This document shows, one piece after another, positions 16,912 through 25,991 of a stretch of DNA of 55,537 nt. Numbering within the stretch: the stretch's first letter is position 1; the number at the start of each line of letters is the position of its first letter. The stretch covers positions 1 to 55,537 of the forward strand of contig CALGAO010000051.1 of the NCBI GenBank assembly GCA_937957685.1, read 5' to 3'. The notes below the pieces were generated by a model. It was given only the letters and a program-made list of their open reading frames with translations, ran no database searches and was not told the origin of the DNA. The stretch is from an uncultured Paenibacillaceae bacterium. Its GTDB lineage: Bacteria > Bacillota > Bacilli > Paenibacillales > DA-C8. The position numbers and the translations under genes are program-made.

Positions 16912-18609
16912 GCGAGATGGTTCGAGTTTCTGGCTGGAACTAGGTCCTTGCAACGGAAAATGCTGATCATATTCATATGCGTTTCGATCCCCCTGTTTGC
17001 GTTGCTCTATTCTGTCCAACATGTCTCGCAGAACATGATTCTGGATCATATTGACGAGATCGATGCGATTCGGATGGCGGAGACCTCCAACAATATTCGC
17101 GATATGCTGAATCGATTGTTTATGTCCACCAATCTCTTTATCAGCGATTCCTCCTTTATCGATGCCCTTGAGATCGAGGATCCGTTCGACATCAACAAGA
17201 TCAATACCTATTTCAATACCATCGACCGGCTTCAATACACGTTCTTTCTGAATCACCAATATACGGTTGCCGTGATCGACAAGCATGGAAACGATTACAT
17301 ATTTGATGCCGCGCGGATGAGCTTGAGCAAGGAAGCGATTCGGGAGATGCTGAAGGAGCAGATCCCCCAGGAGTCGATGAGCATTATGGACAGCTATCGC
17401 TGGTACCTGCTGGATATGACGACCACAAGAGGGGAGACGGAGCGGTTTCTCGTATTGTATCGCATCGTATTCAAGCCTGAGACCGCGGTTGCCAAAGGCA
17501 AGGTGTTTATGATCATGCCTTTCTCCTATATCGAGATGATCCTGGAACGACAGCAGGGTTACATCGATATCACCGCGCCGGATGCCGGGGCGATCTATCG
17601 GACGGAAGAGCGGGAAGGCATGAATGTGGACGATCGTCCGGAGGTTTACTCTCTGGAACCGACAGATTGGGAGATGCATTATTGGAGAGACCGTGATGTC
17701 GTGTCTGAGAAGATGGCGCTGTTTCGCATGACGACGTATATCGCGTTCGGGGTTACCATCATCCTGATGATCGGCGTTGCCTTCATCGTCATCAGCGAGA
17801 TACGCAAGGCGCTGTTGCAGATCAGGTCGCTGTCCAGACAGCTGATGGTGAACCATATCTCGGACGTTTCGCTGGACAGCGATTATCATATCATCGAGCT
17901 GTCACAGAGCTTGCAGCAGCTCGTCCACAATCTGAACACCGCTCGCAGAAACTATGAGCTGGCGGCCAATGAGAAACGACAGCTGGAGATGCAGATGCTG
18001 CAGCATCAGATCAATCCCCATTTTCTTCTCAATACGTTGAGCACATTTCGCTGGCTGGCTGACAGCGCCGGGCTGGGCAGGCTCAGTTCGCTCATCGTTG
18101 CCCTGTCGCATATGCTGCGTCAGCAGTTATACGATAACCGCCCTTACTGGACGGTGGAGGAGGAGTTTGCTTATATCAACAGATATATAGAGATTCAACA
18201 AGCGAGATTTGGCGACAATATTGCCGTGTTTATTCGAATCGAACCGGGTACGGAACAGGCGCCGCTACTCAAGATGTTGATCCAGCCGATCATCGAAAAC
18301 TGCTTTGAGCATGCTTTTGTTGATCGCGGTCGAGGCACCATTCGTATAGTTGTCTTGCGTGTGCCAAGGGGGCTCTCCATCGTCATAGAAGATGATGGTT
18401 GCGGCATGACGTCGACGTCATCGCCGCGTCCCAAAGCACAGGGAAGATCGATCGGCCTGGAAAATGTCCGAAGCCGCATCGCTCTGCATTACGGAGGAGC
18501 TTCCCGGCTGGAAATCGGGACGCCTGCATCCGGTGGCACCCGTGTGACGCTCGTCTTGGAAGGGAAGGAAGGGAACAGCTATGAAGAAGCGACTGCTGAT
18601 TGTGGATGA
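16912..18609 (+). CDS. Sensor histidine kinase, YesM-like
   Basis: A 565-residue membrane sensor kinase. A first membrane helix (MLIIFICVSIPLFALLY) near residue 20 and a second near residue 285 (TYIAFGVTIILMIGVAFIVI) bracket an extracellular sensing region. A HAMP-like stretch follows, then the His_kinase domain with QINPHFLLNTLS near residue 365 carrying the phospho-accepting His, and the ATPase part with LIQPIIENCFEHAF (N box), EDDGCGM and GRSIGLENVRSRI. It probably senses sugar outside the cell and phosphorylates the regulator encoded by the overlapping next gene. ATG 16912 follows GGGGAGAG; an upstream ATG at 16855 lies inside a hairpin and gives an atypical hydrophilic N-terminus. Confidence 0.92.
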   Translation, partial: ARWFEFLAGTRSLQRKMLIIFICVSIPLFALLYSVQHVSQNMILDHIDEIDAIRMAETSNNIRDMLNRLFMSTNLFISDSSFIDALEIEDPFDINKINTYFNTIDRLQYTFFLNHQYTVAVIDKHGNDYIFDAARMSLSKEAIREMLKEQIPQESMSIMDSYRWYLLDMTTTRGETERFLVLYRIVFKPETAVAKGKVFMIMPFSYIEMILERQQGYIDITAPDAGAIYRTEEREGMNVDDRPEVYSLEPTDWEMHYWRDRDVVSEKMALFRMTTYIAFGVTIILMIGVAFIVISEIRKALLQIRSLSRQLMVNHISDVSLDSDYHIIELSQSLQQLVHNLNTARRNYELAANEKRQLEMQMLQHQINPHFLLNTLSTFRWLADSAGLGRLSSLIVALSHMLRQQLYDNRPYWTVEEEFAYINRYIEIQQARFGDNIAVFIRIEPGTEQAPLLKMLIQPIIENCFEHAFVDRGRGTIRIVVLRVPRGLSIVIEDDGCGMTSTSSPRPKAQGRSIGLENVRSRIALHYGGASRLEIGTPASGGTRVTLVLEGKEGNSYEEATADCG

Positions 18610-20137
18610 TGAGATGCATGCCAGGAAGCATATGACCATGTTGCTGGAAGATTCGCCGTATGAGATCTATGAAGCGGCCAACGGAGTGGAAGCGCTTGAA
18701 GTGCTGAAACAAGAGCGGATTGACGTGCTGGTGACCGATGTTCGAATGCCGAAGATGGACGGCATCGAATTGATTCGTCAGACGCGAATCGATCATCCTC
18801 TCCTGCCTTCGATCGTGCTGAGCAACTTTGCCGAATTTGGTCTCGCGCAACAGGCGATTCGTTACGGGGCCAGGGAGTATTTGCTGAAAGCCACGTTGAC
18901 GAAGGAAGAGCTTCTGGAAGGGATCGGGAAAGTCCTGCGCCTGAATGAGCGCGAGCCGCAGCGAGCACTGGATCGAAATGAGCGGATCACCATCACCAAT
19001 GCGCTGTTTCATGAGCGGCTGTCCAACCGGATCTCCACGGCGGAGTTGATCCGCAGGGCGAGGAAACATGAGATCGCCTTGTTTTCGAACGAGCTGGGGC
19101 CGATTCGGTACGCCTTTGTGCAAGTGAATCGCTTCTCTTCCTGGTTGGAGAGCAAATATAGCGGGCAGATGGATCTGGCGGTATTTGCGATCGACAACTT
19201 GCTTGTCGAATCGATGGGCGGAGCGATTCCTGGGCGCGAAGTGTTCCATCTGAACGACGGAAGGTTCATCGTGGTTGAGACGGGAGATTCCATGCCGGAT
19301 ATCGGCGAACGGTTCCGGAGGTCAATGAAGGAGATAGAGCGCTGCATGAAGGTGACATTTTCCGTCATTTATGGATATCACGCAACATCGATTGATGAGA
19401 TGTTCGCTTGCGTCCAGCGCCACATGAGCGATTTTGACCAGCTGTTTTACAGTCCATACGGCACCCTGGTCCACAAGGAGGAACTCCATCATCATTTTGA
19501 TACGGGAGAGATAGATTTTTATCATTACTTCACCGAACTGTTGCGCAACAACGATGATCTGATCAGAAACCGGCAGTTGCCGATCTGGATCGAGTCATTC
19601 CTGGGTCTGTTGGAGAAGGTGAAACGCAAGCCGAACTATATCAAGGAAGATTTGCAATTGCTTATGAGCTTTATCGAAAAGAGCGGGTACTCAATCGATC
19701 ATCGGTTCCAGAAGGAACTCCAGCAATTGAAGGCGGATCACATGAACGACTACCGGGATCTCATCCAGAATTGGCTGCACGACAATCGTTTTTTCAGCAA
19801 CTACAGCAAGGAGCTGACCAGGGTCATTGAGTATATCCATGCGCATTACAGCGACAAGATTACGCTGGATGACGTGTGTGCCGTGGCTAATTTGAGCCGC
19901 TCCCATTTCTCGAAGATCTTCAAGGAAGAAGTCGGCATGACCTTGATGGAGTATGTGGAGATGATTCGCATGAATCAGGCCCGGATGCTGTTGAAGACGA
20001 CATATCTCACGATTGGTCAGATCAGCGAAATGATCGGCATCCCCGATATATTCTACTTCAGCAAGCTGTACAAGCGGAGGTTCCGGGTATCGCCGAGCAA
20101 GGACCGCGGATCATATCCCATGCAGGCGGAGGGATGA
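18581..20137 (+). CDS. Response regulator with AraC-type DNA-binding domain, YesN-like
   Basis: A 518-residue regulator. Residues 1-120 are a receiver domain with LIVDDEMHAR, phospho-acceptor Asp in VTDVRMPKMDG near residue 54, and the Lys switch in LLKATLTKEEL. A middle region of about 280 residues has no clear motif, as is usual for YesN-like proteins. Residues about 415-515 are two AraC-type helix-turn-helix units (ITLDDVCAVANLSRSHFSKIFK; MTLMEYVEMIRMNQARMLL). It should control the neighbouring transporter operon in response to the upstream kinase. The start lies 29 bases inside the kinase gene, showing translational coupling. Confidence 0.93.
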   Translation: MKKRLLIVDDEMHARKHMTMLLEDSPYEIYEAANGVEALEVLKQERIDVLVTDVRMPKMDGIELIRQTRIDHPLLPSIVLSNFAEFGLAQQAIRYGAREYLLKATLTKEELLEGIGKVLRLNEREPQRALDRNERITITNALFHERLSNRISTAELIRRARKHEIALFSNELGPIRYAFVQVNRFSSWLESKYSGQMDLAVFAIDNLLVESMGGAIPGREVFHLNDGRFIVVETGDSMPDIGERFRRSMKEIERCMKVTFSVIYGYHATSIDEMFACVQRHMSDFDQLFYSPYGTLVHKEELHHHFDTGEIDFYHYFTELLRNNDDLIRNRQLPIWIESFLGLLEKVKRKPNYIKEDLQLLMSFIEKSGYSIDHRFQKELQQLKADHMNDYRDLIQNWLHDNRFFSNYSKELTRVIEYIHAHYSDKITLDDVCAVANLSRSHFSKIFKEEVGMTLMEYVEMIRMNQARMLLKTTYLTIGQISEMIGIPDIFYFSKLYKRRFRVSPSKDRGSYPMQAEG

Positions 20138-20140
20138 TGA

Positions 20141-21079
20141 ATGTGGACACTGGACGATTACGCGGGAAGGAAAGCATGGTTCGGAGAAAACGAGGTGCTG
20201 AGAGTGGTGCTGATCCCCGAGCTTGGGGCGAAGCTCGTCTCGATTCTGGATAAACGCAGCGGCAGGGAATGGCTGGCCCAGAACGACAGGCTGGGCAACT
20301 CGGGGTATGACACGCCCTTCGAACAGGGAGATCTGCGCGGCTGGGACGAGATGTTTCCGACGATCGACCGCTGTCTCTATCCGCACAGGCCATGGCAAGG
20401 AACAGCCATTCCCGATCATGGCGAGGTTTGGTCGATTCCCTGGGAATCGCGACTGTCAGAAGGGAATGATGTGCTCGTCTGTCATGTATATGGAGTCCGG
20501 TTCCCGTATCGTCTGGAGAAGCGGGTATGGTTGGACGGAGAAGCGGGATTGGTTATGGCATATGAGGTGGTGAATCTGTCACCGTTTCCGTTTTCCTATC
20601 TGTGGGCGGCGCATCCTCTGTTTCAGGTGGAGCCGGGGATGAGGCTCGTTGTGCCGTACAGTGAGGGAAGTGAGGTGGTCCTGCAAATCTCTAAGCATGA
20701 TCATCTGGGGCAACGGGGATCGAGACTTCCATGGCCTCATGGCGTGAATGGGACAAGACTCGATCTGGTGCCGGACAAGGGGGATCGCTACGAAAAATAT
20801 TATTTTGGCCAGTCACCTGGCGAAGGCTGGGCTCGTCTGGAACATCCGGCGACCGGGGAAGCTCTGACCATGGAGTTTCCAACAGGTGAAGTTCCATATT
20901 TGGCTGTCTGGGCGAACTACGGGGGATACCACGGAGGATACCATGTTGCCATCGAGCCGGCAACGGGGTATCTGGATTCGCTGACGACTGCGGTGGAGCA
21001 AGGGAAGGTCAGGACCTTGCCGGCATGCGGCACTCATTCCTGGAAGATCCGTCTGTTCGTCGAAGGAAGAAGGGGATAA
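20141..21079 (+). CDS. Galactose-mutarotase-like fold protein
   Basis: A 312-residue protein resembling the aldose-1-epimerase (galactose mutarotase) superfamily. The N-terminal VVLIPELGAKLVSILDKRSGREWL is the usual opening beta-segment, GWDEMFPTIDRC resembles the GGWEEMFP-type loop, AAHPLFQVEPG matches the conserved H-P region, and VAIEPATGYLDSL carries the late E-P motif. Proteins of this type interconvert sugar anomers or bind free sugar. It starts three bases after the regulator's stop, so it belongs to the transporter and two-component operon and likely acts on the imported sugar. Conservation of the full catalytic pair was not verified, so an enzymatic role is not certain. Confidence 0.8.
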   Translation: MWTLDDYAGRKAWFGENEVLRVVLIPELGAKLVSILDKRSGREWLAQNDRLGNSGYDTPFEQGDLRGWDEMFPTIDRCLYPHRPWQGTAIPDHGEVWSIPWESRLSEGNDVLVCHVYGVRFPYRLEKRVWLDGEAGLVMAYEVVNLSPFPFSYLWAAHPLFQVEPGMRLVVPYSEGSEVVLQISKHDHLGQRGSRLPWPHGVNGTRLDLVPDKGDRYEKYYFGQSPGEGWARLEHPATGEALTMEFPTGEVPYLAVWANYGGYHGGYHVAIEPATGYLDSLTTAVEQGKVRTLPACGTHSWKIRLFVEGRRG

Positions 21080-21156
21080 GCCCCTCCTCCTGCTGTTGTG
21101 GTTGGCGCAGCCAGGTTCATATGAACATCAGGATCATATCAACAAGCATAATAGGG

Positions 21157-21204
21157 ACAACTCTCTCATAGAGTGTATTAGAAGATTGACAGAGGGAGAG
21201 TTGT
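21157..21204 (+). promoter_or_regulatory. Inverted repeat covering the ribosome-binding site of the SPOR gene
   Basis: ACAACTCTCTC (21157-21167) can pair with GGGAGAGTTGT (21194-21204), eleven pairs with one G-U, around a 26-base loop. The second arm includes the Shine-Dalgarno sequence AGAGGGAG of the gene starting at 21209. If transcription starts upstream of 21157 the ribosome-binding site would be masked, suggesting translational control or a start site that must lie inside the loop. Confidence 0.5.
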
Positions 21205-21208
21205 GCAC

Positions 21209-22552
21209 ATGAACAAGGCGCGTATCACATACCGATTCGACCAGAGCAGGGAGAAGTTTGACCGGATATCTGCCGGAGGAGCCGCAGGCGATCACGGGAC
21301 AAGCCGTGCGCACGGTCCAGACGGTCGGGCCCCATTTGAGCGGGACCCGGCGGAGAGCGATCACGATATGCCAACGCACGAAGCGAAACCGATGCTGCAC
21401 GACTCGCAGATGCTTAACCCGTTCACGACGGATTATGGGGCATGGAGCTCGCCCTTTGATATGGAGACGGAGCGGCTGGAACGGCTGATCCGGGAGAGCA
21501 GCTATCCTGAGGATGTGCCGCTCTCAGATGAAGAGGATCGGATCGTCCACGTCGAAGGCCCACGCCGTTCCGGCGAGCGTGCGGAGCGGCGTGACGGGCA
21601 AAGCCGCAGAGTGGATGCCGATGAAGAGGGAGGGGCGGATGAATGGGAGAGCGGTCCGATCATCGATGAGCGGCTGCTTGCGAGGGAAGCGCCATCTTCC
21701 TCTCGCCCAGGAGGATATTCGTGGTTCGGAGCGGTGGCTTCGATCGCCGGGGCGATCGCCACAGGCGTGCTGTTCGGCCTGTTCGTCATGCAGCTGTTTA
21801 CGAACCTGATGCTGAACAGCGAAGTCCCTCCCGTGACCGATCGACATGAGCAGACGGATGCGCCACCTGTTTCTCTGCCCGGAGACGATACCGCGGTGGG
21901 CCCCGATGTGGAAGCCAGGGCGACGGCGGTCAGCTTGCCTTCGAATACGGTCTATATGCTGCAATATGGCGTATTCTCGTCTGCGGACGGGGCATACGCG
22001 GCGATCGATCAGCTGCAGAAGGCGGGCATCGCCAGCGCCTATGAAGCCGGTGAACGGCACATCGTATACGCCGGACTGACCCCGGACCGCAACAGTGCGC
22101 TGCTCCTCAGCAACCAGCTCGCGGGCATGAATCTGGAGACGTATGTGAAGACCTACGAGCGTCCGGCGGTCCAATCGCTCAGATGGGGGAAGGCGGACGG
22201 ATCGCGCATCGAGGCGTACTTCAGCGCGGGAGCGGAGCTGGCGAGGACGGTCTCGCTGCTGACTCTCGTCCATCTTGAGGAGAAAGAGCTGACCAATTTC
22301 GAGGATGCGACGATCCAGGCGCTCGCTGCTTCCCATCAGGAGTGGAAGATGCTCGCCGGAGAGCTGGCGAAGGACGTGCCTGAACAGGCGCAGGAGGTCT
22401 ACCAGCGGATGAACAATGCGCTGACGACAGCAGCCGAATCGCTGTTCGCATACCGGAAAAATCCCGCGGTCTCCTACTTGTGGCAGGCGCAATCGGCCGT
22501 CATGAATTACGTCATCCAGGAGAAGTCCCTGCTTCGTGAACTTTCCGCATAG
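21209..22552 (+). CDS. SPOR-domain membrane protein
   Basis: A 447-residue protein. Residues about 1-165 are hydrophilic, Arg/Glu/Asp-rich and likely disordered in the cytoplasm. One membrane helix follows near residues 175-200 (AVASIAGAIATGVLFGLFVMQLF). Beyond it, residues about 245-315 form a SPOR-type domain: YMLQYGVFSSADGAYAAIDQL, IVYAGLTPDR and a second YVKTYER strand. SPOR domains bind denuded peptidoglycan glycan strands at division septa or the spore envelope. The C-terminal 130 residues look helical. ATG 21209 is preferred to GTG 21203 because of its eight-base distance from AGAGGGAGAG. It converges with the amidase gene, and both concern the cell wall. Its mRNA start is covered by an inverted repeat. 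Confidence 0.82.
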   Translation: MNKARITYRFDQSREKFDRISAGGAAGDHGTSRAHGPDGRAPFERDPAESDHDMPTHEAKPMLHDSQMLNPFTTDYGAWSSPFDMETERLERLIRESSYPEDVPLSDEEDRIVHVEGPRRSGERAERRDGQSRRVDADEEGGADEWESGPIIDERLLAREAPSSSRPGGYSWFGAVASIAGAIATGVLFGLFVMQLFTNLMLNSEVPPVTDRHEQTDAPPVSLPGDDTAVGPDVEARATAVSLPSNTVYMLQYGVFSSADGAYAAIDQLQKAGIASAYEAGERHIVYAGLTPDRNSALLLSNQLAGMNLETYVKTYERPAVQSLRWGKADGSRIEAYFSAGAELARTVSLLTLVHLEEKELTNFEDATIQALAASHQEWKMLAGELAKDVPEQAQEVYQRMNNALTTAAESLFAYRKNPAVSYLWQAQSAVMNYVIQEKSLLRELSA

Positions 22553-22617
22553 AGGTGAAGCCAACGCTGAGGGCCGGTCCTGCCGCACCTCGAGGTTTGA
22601 CCGCATATGCATCATCG

Positions 22618-22657
22618 AAACCTGTCTGTCAGGCGTCGGTCCTGCACAGACAGGTTT
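22618..22657. terminator. Bidirectional terminator between SPOR and amidase genes
   Basis: AAACCTGTCTGT (22618-22629) and ACAGACAGGTTT (22646-22657) form a perfect 12-bp stem flanked by A-rich and T-rich bases on the two sides. It can stop transcription from both the + strand SPOR gene and the minus-strand amidase gene, which ends at 22664. Confidence 0.88.
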
Positions 22658-22663
22658 CTTGCT

Positions 22664-24064
22664 TCAGGCGAGATGACGGTCCAGCACGACAGTATGGATG
22701 GTCCTGTCGATCATCACCGCGGCTTCCGCTCGGGTCATCAGCTTGAGCGGAGCGAAGGTTTCAGCCGATACGCCGTAGATGATCCGTTTGCTGTACATGC
22801 GTTTAACAGCCTCCGCATACCATTCGCTGCCCTCCACATCCTGGAACGGCGTCTCCTCAGCCGGCTCATCGTCGGTCATCAGGCGATCCATGATCGCGGT
22901 GACCTCCGCCCGGCTGACCGGCGCATCCGGCCGGATCGTGCCATCCGTGAAGCCCAGCAGGACTCCTCTCCGGACGGCTTTCAACAAGGAATCGTAGGCC
23001 CAATGCTGTTCGCTCAGGTCGGTGAAAACGGGCTTGTCCCATCCCGTCCCGGTCTCAGCTTGGGCTTCATCATCCTCCTCAACCGTCGATTCCGAAGGGA
23101 TCGACGGTTCGTGGGTCGGGTCCGTTGACCGGTTCCCGGCCTCAGAGGATGCCGCTCCGTTGATCGGTTCGGTCCCATCCGCCGTTTCCTGCTCATCGTC
23201 GTCGGAGAGCTGCGGTTCCTCCGTTTCGTCCGTTCCGGCCATCTGCTGCTCCTCCCGCGCATCCAACATGCCGCTGCGATCGAGGATCGCCACGAATTCC
23301 GCCCGAGTCAGGGTCCGATCCGGATGGAAGTCGCGTCCATCCCCTTTCACGACCGACAGCTCGTACAATCGCAGAATCGAGTCCTTGGCCCAATGCCCGG
23401 CGATATCCTCGAAGATGGCCGGCAGGTAGTTGCGTATGCCGTTCGCGATGCCGATCGCCATCTTCTGGCGGAACTCCGGGGAGCGCAACAGCTGCTCATC
23501 TCCCGGATTGGACAGGAACGCCGTTTCGATCAGGGCGCTTGGCACCGAGCCCATCCGCACCATGTAGACCGAGCTTTCCAGCAGGCCGCGATTGATCGTG
23601 CCAGCCGCCTGCACGGCGCCTTCCAGCAGCGACTGGGCCAGCTTCCGGCTCTCCGGAGTCAGCCGTTGCATCGCCTCGCTGGCTGGATAGCCCTTGGACG
23701 GATAGCGATGGTCATAGTAGAGCACAAGCGTTCCGGCGATATCCCGAGACGTGTGGGCATTGGCGTGAATGGATACCAGGACGTCCGGCTTCACCCGATC
23801 GGCGATGGCGATGCGTTCCTGCAAGGTGAGAAACTCGTCCGTCGTGCGAGTCATGATCACGTCATACCCGTAATGGACGAGCTCGTCCCGCACCATGAGC
23901 GCGATATCGAGATTCACTTCCTTCTCGCGCAGGCCGGTTACCCCGATCGCGCCCGGATCAGACCCTCCATGCCCGGGATCGATCAGAACGGTCGCCGCCA
24001 GTGCCGACAGAGGCGATGCCAGCATCAGGCCACACACCAGCAAGTAGATTGTCAATTTCTTCAT
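22664..24064 (-). CDS. N-acetylmuramoyl-L-alanine amidase with SLH domains
   Basis: A 466-residue secreted enzyme and the only clear minus-strand gene here. It has a signal peptide ending ALA near residue 23. An Amidase_3 domain covers residues about 25-205, with zinc ligand His in IDPGHGG (residue 32), Glu in GLREKEVN, His in SIHANAH, and catalytic Glu in LIETAFLSNPGDE. Three SLH repeats follow (near 215-260, 340-390 and 400-455), the first two separated by an acidic Glu/Asp/Thr/Ser-rich linker of about 75 residues. It cleaves the amide between MurNAc and the stem peptide, and the SLH repeats should hold it on pyruvylated wall polysaccharide. It is divergent from maf and convergent with the SPOR gene. 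Confidence 0.94.
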   Translation of the reverse strand: MKKLTIYLLVCGLMLASPLSALAATVLIDPGHGGSDPGAIGVTGLREKEVNLDIALMVRDELVHYGYDVIMTRTTDEFLTLQERIAIADRVKPDVLVSIHANAHTSRDIAGTLVLYYDHRYPSKGYPASEAMQRLTPESRKLAQSLLEGAVQAAGTINRGLLESSVYMVRMGSVPSALIETAFLSNPGDEQLLRSPEFRQKMAIGIANGIRNYLPAIFEDIAGHWAKDSILRLYELSVVKGDGRDFHPDRTLTRAEFVAILDRSGMLDAREEQQMAGTDETEEPQLSDDDEQETADGTEPINGAASSEAGNRSTDPTHEPSIPSESTVEEDDEAQAETGTGWDKPVFTDLSEQHWAYDSLLKAVRRGVLLGFTDGTIRPDAPVSRAEVTAIMDRLMTDDEPAEETPFQDVEGSEWYAEAVKRMYSKRIIYGVSAETFAPLKLMTRAEAAVMIDRTIHTVVLDRHLA

Positions 24065-24277
24065 CGTTTTTCTGCCCCTCCCTAATTCACCATTTTAATT
24101 CATGGAGGATCGTCGAGTATGCAGGAAAACGATGGCAAACACGAAAATGAGTGAATAGACCCATCCTCCTGATCTCGATCCTGGCAATAAAGATCTACCG
24201 GAAAATGTCGCAATGAGCGGATCGATTCAACCTTTCGCTGCAGCCCGCGGAGCGCAGGAAATACAAGGAAATTCTCG

Positions 24278-24306
24278 TTGTAAGCAGGCAATTTTAAACG
24301 TATAAT
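24278..24306 (+). promoter_or_regulatory. Sigma-A promoter of maf-radC
   Basis: TTGTAA (24278-24283) and TATAAT (24301-24306) are separated by 17 bases. The start codon of maf is about 50 bases downstream. This is the best housekeeping promoter match in the 294-base gap between the divergent amidase and maf genes. Confidence 0.75.
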
Positions 24307-24358
24307 ATGGCTATCGGCGACAAAATTCGCGAAGCTGGGCACAGGAGGAATACGCAGC

Positions 24359-24937
24359 ATGACTCGAACCATCGTACTCGCCTCATCCTCACCACGCAGG
24401 CAGGAGCTGGTGCGCAACCTGGGACTGAACGCTCTTGTCATCCCGAGTCAGGTGGATGAAGAGGCGGATCCCGGACTGGCTCCGTGGCAGATCGTGGAGG
24501 AACTGGCCTTGCGCAAGGCGGACTCCGTGGCGCAGAAGCATGAGGACGCGATCGTCATCGGCTCGGATACGATCGTCGTGCTCGATGGCGACATCCTGGG
24601 CAAGCCGCGCGATGAAGCGGATGCGCTTGACATGCTGCGCAGGCTGCAAGGCAGGACGCATGAGGTCTTCAGCGGGATAGCTTGCGTCGATGCCAGGGCG
24701 AAGCTCAGAGCCGTTCGCCACGCTCGCACGATCGTGCGCATGAAGCCGCTCAGCGACGAGCAGATCAGGCGCTACATCGCCACCGGCGAACCGATGGACA
24801 AGGCTGGCTCCTACGCGATTCAGGGCATCGGTGCGACGATCGTCACCGGCATCGAGGGCGATTATTTCAATGTGGTGGGCATGCCGCTCCATCTGCTCAG
24901 CGAGATGCTGTCACAATTTGGCGTGAACATCCTGTAG
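24359..24937 (+). CDS. maf: Maf-type nucleoside triphosphate pyrophosphatase
   Basis: A 192-residue Maf/YhdE protein. LASSSPRRQELVRNLGL near the N-terminus, IGSDTIVVLDGDILGKP near residue 70, and GKAGSYAIQG-like MDKAGSYAIQGIGA near residue 148 are its family motifs. It hydrolyses dTTP, UTP or modified nucleotides to the monophosphate and pyrophosphate and is linked to septum and division control in Bacilli. It starts the conserved maf-radC-mreBCD-minCD order. The ATG follows AGGAGG at 24343-24348 at slightly long spacing. Nothing is unusual in length or motifs. Confidence 0.95.
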   Translation: MTRTIVLASSSPRRQELVRNLGLNALVIPSQVDEEADPGLAPWQIVEELALRKADSVAQKHEDAIVIGSDTIVVLDGDILGKPRDEADALDMLRRLQGRTHEVFSGIACVDARAKLRAVRHARTIVRMKPLSDEQIRRYIATGEPMDKAGSYAIQGIGATIVTGIEGDYFNVVGMPLHLLSEMLSQFGVNIL

Positions 24938-24977
24938 AACTTTCATAGTCCCGATCACGTATCATGTTAGGGGGAAG

Positions 24978-25682
24978 ATGATGATCTCGTCAGAAGCCCA
25001 ATCCAACTTGACTTTGCGTGATATTCCTGAACAGGACAGGCCCCGCGAGCGCATGCTCCGCGAAGGCGTGCAGGCGCTGAGCGATGCGGAGCTTCTGGCC
25101 GTGCTGCTGAGGACCGGGACGATGAACGAATCGGCGGTCGCTCTGGCGCAGCGCGTACTGAAGGAAGCCGGAGGCCTCCGGCATATACCGGATATGAGCG
25201 TGCCGGAGATGACCAGGGTCAAGGGGATCGGCAAGGCCAAGGCGCTGCAGATCCATGCGGGCATCGAGCTTGGCCGGAGGCTCTCGCAGCTCAGGCAGGG
25301 CGACAAGCCGGTCATCCGTTCGCCGAGGGATGCGGCGGAGCTCTTGATGGAAGAATTGAGGTATCTGCAGAAGGAGCATTTTGTCGTGCTGTTCCTGAAT
25401 ACGAAGAATCGTCTCATCGGCAAGGAGACGCTCTCCGTCGGCAGCCTGAACGCTTCGCTGGTGCATCCGAGAGAAGTGTTCCGTTCGGCGATCAAGCGCG
25501 GCTCAGCCTCCATCATCTGCGCTCACAATCATCCCAGCGGCGATCCTTCTCCGAGCAAGGAGGATATCGCGCTGACGAATCGATTGGTCGATGCGGGGAA
25601 TATTATCGGTATCGAGCTGCTGGATCATCTTGTCATCGGCGATGGGGTATTTGTCAGTTTGAAGGAACAGGGAGTTATATAA
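24978..25682 (+). CDS. radC: RadC (JAB/MPN domain) protein
   Basis: A 234-residue RadC. The N-terminal part has a helix-hairpin-helix-like stretch (MTRVKGIGKAKALQI) and the C-terminal MPN+ domain holds ELRYLQKEHFVVLFLNTKN and the metal motif AHNHPSGDPSPS near residue 180. Its biochemical role in Bacilli is unsettled despite the name. It follows maf by 40 bases and is preceded by AGGGGGA. A second ATG lies three bases after the one given. Its stop is followed by 309 bases leading to mreB, so it probably ends one transcription unit or runs into the mre operon. Confidence 0.95.
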   Translation: MMISSEAQSNLTLRDIPEQDRPRERMLREGVQALSDAELLAVLLRTGTMNESAVALAQRVLKEAGGLRHIPDMSVPEMTRVKGIGKAKALQIHAGIELGRRLSQLRQGDKPVIRSPRDAAELLMEELRYLQKEHFVVLFLNTKNRLIGKETLSVGSLNASLVHPREVFRSAIKRGSASIICAHNHPSGDPSPSKEDIALTNRLVDAGNIIGIELLDHLVIGDGVFVSLKEQGVI

Positions 25683-25991
25683 TATAATAAGTTAATACCT
25701 GACCATCACGTTCATCCGGGAGGAAGCGAACCGCGCTCAGGGCGGAGTCGACGGCGAAAGGCGCGACGCCGCAGCTGGTCCTGCGCATTCCGACAGATCA
25801 GCGAACGCGTTCGGGTGCTGATGCAGCATGCGCATGATCGGTCAAGCTCGTAAGGGTTGGGGACCATTCATGACGGGGCCGTTTCCGATGGCGGGCGGTT
25901 TGGGTCCATTGTGCGACGGACATCCTGGTCAGGCTCTGTATGGCATGAGCTCGATTTTATATCGGCTAATTTCGGAAGGGAGTTTACATAC
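25683..25991 (+). other. 309-base region between radC and mreB
   Basis: No gene is supported. A frame in phase with mreB opens at 25857 and adds 45 residues, but these do not match MreB and the internal ATG at 25992 has its own AAGGGAG. No clear terminator follows radC. GC-rich inverted segments are present but none forms a convincing stem with a U-tract, and I could not assign a promoter with confidence. Confidence 0.5.

Noticed and set aside
25857..25991. In-frame N-terminal extension of mreB
   Set aside because: The added residues do not match MreB and the ATG at 25992 has its own AAGGGAG.
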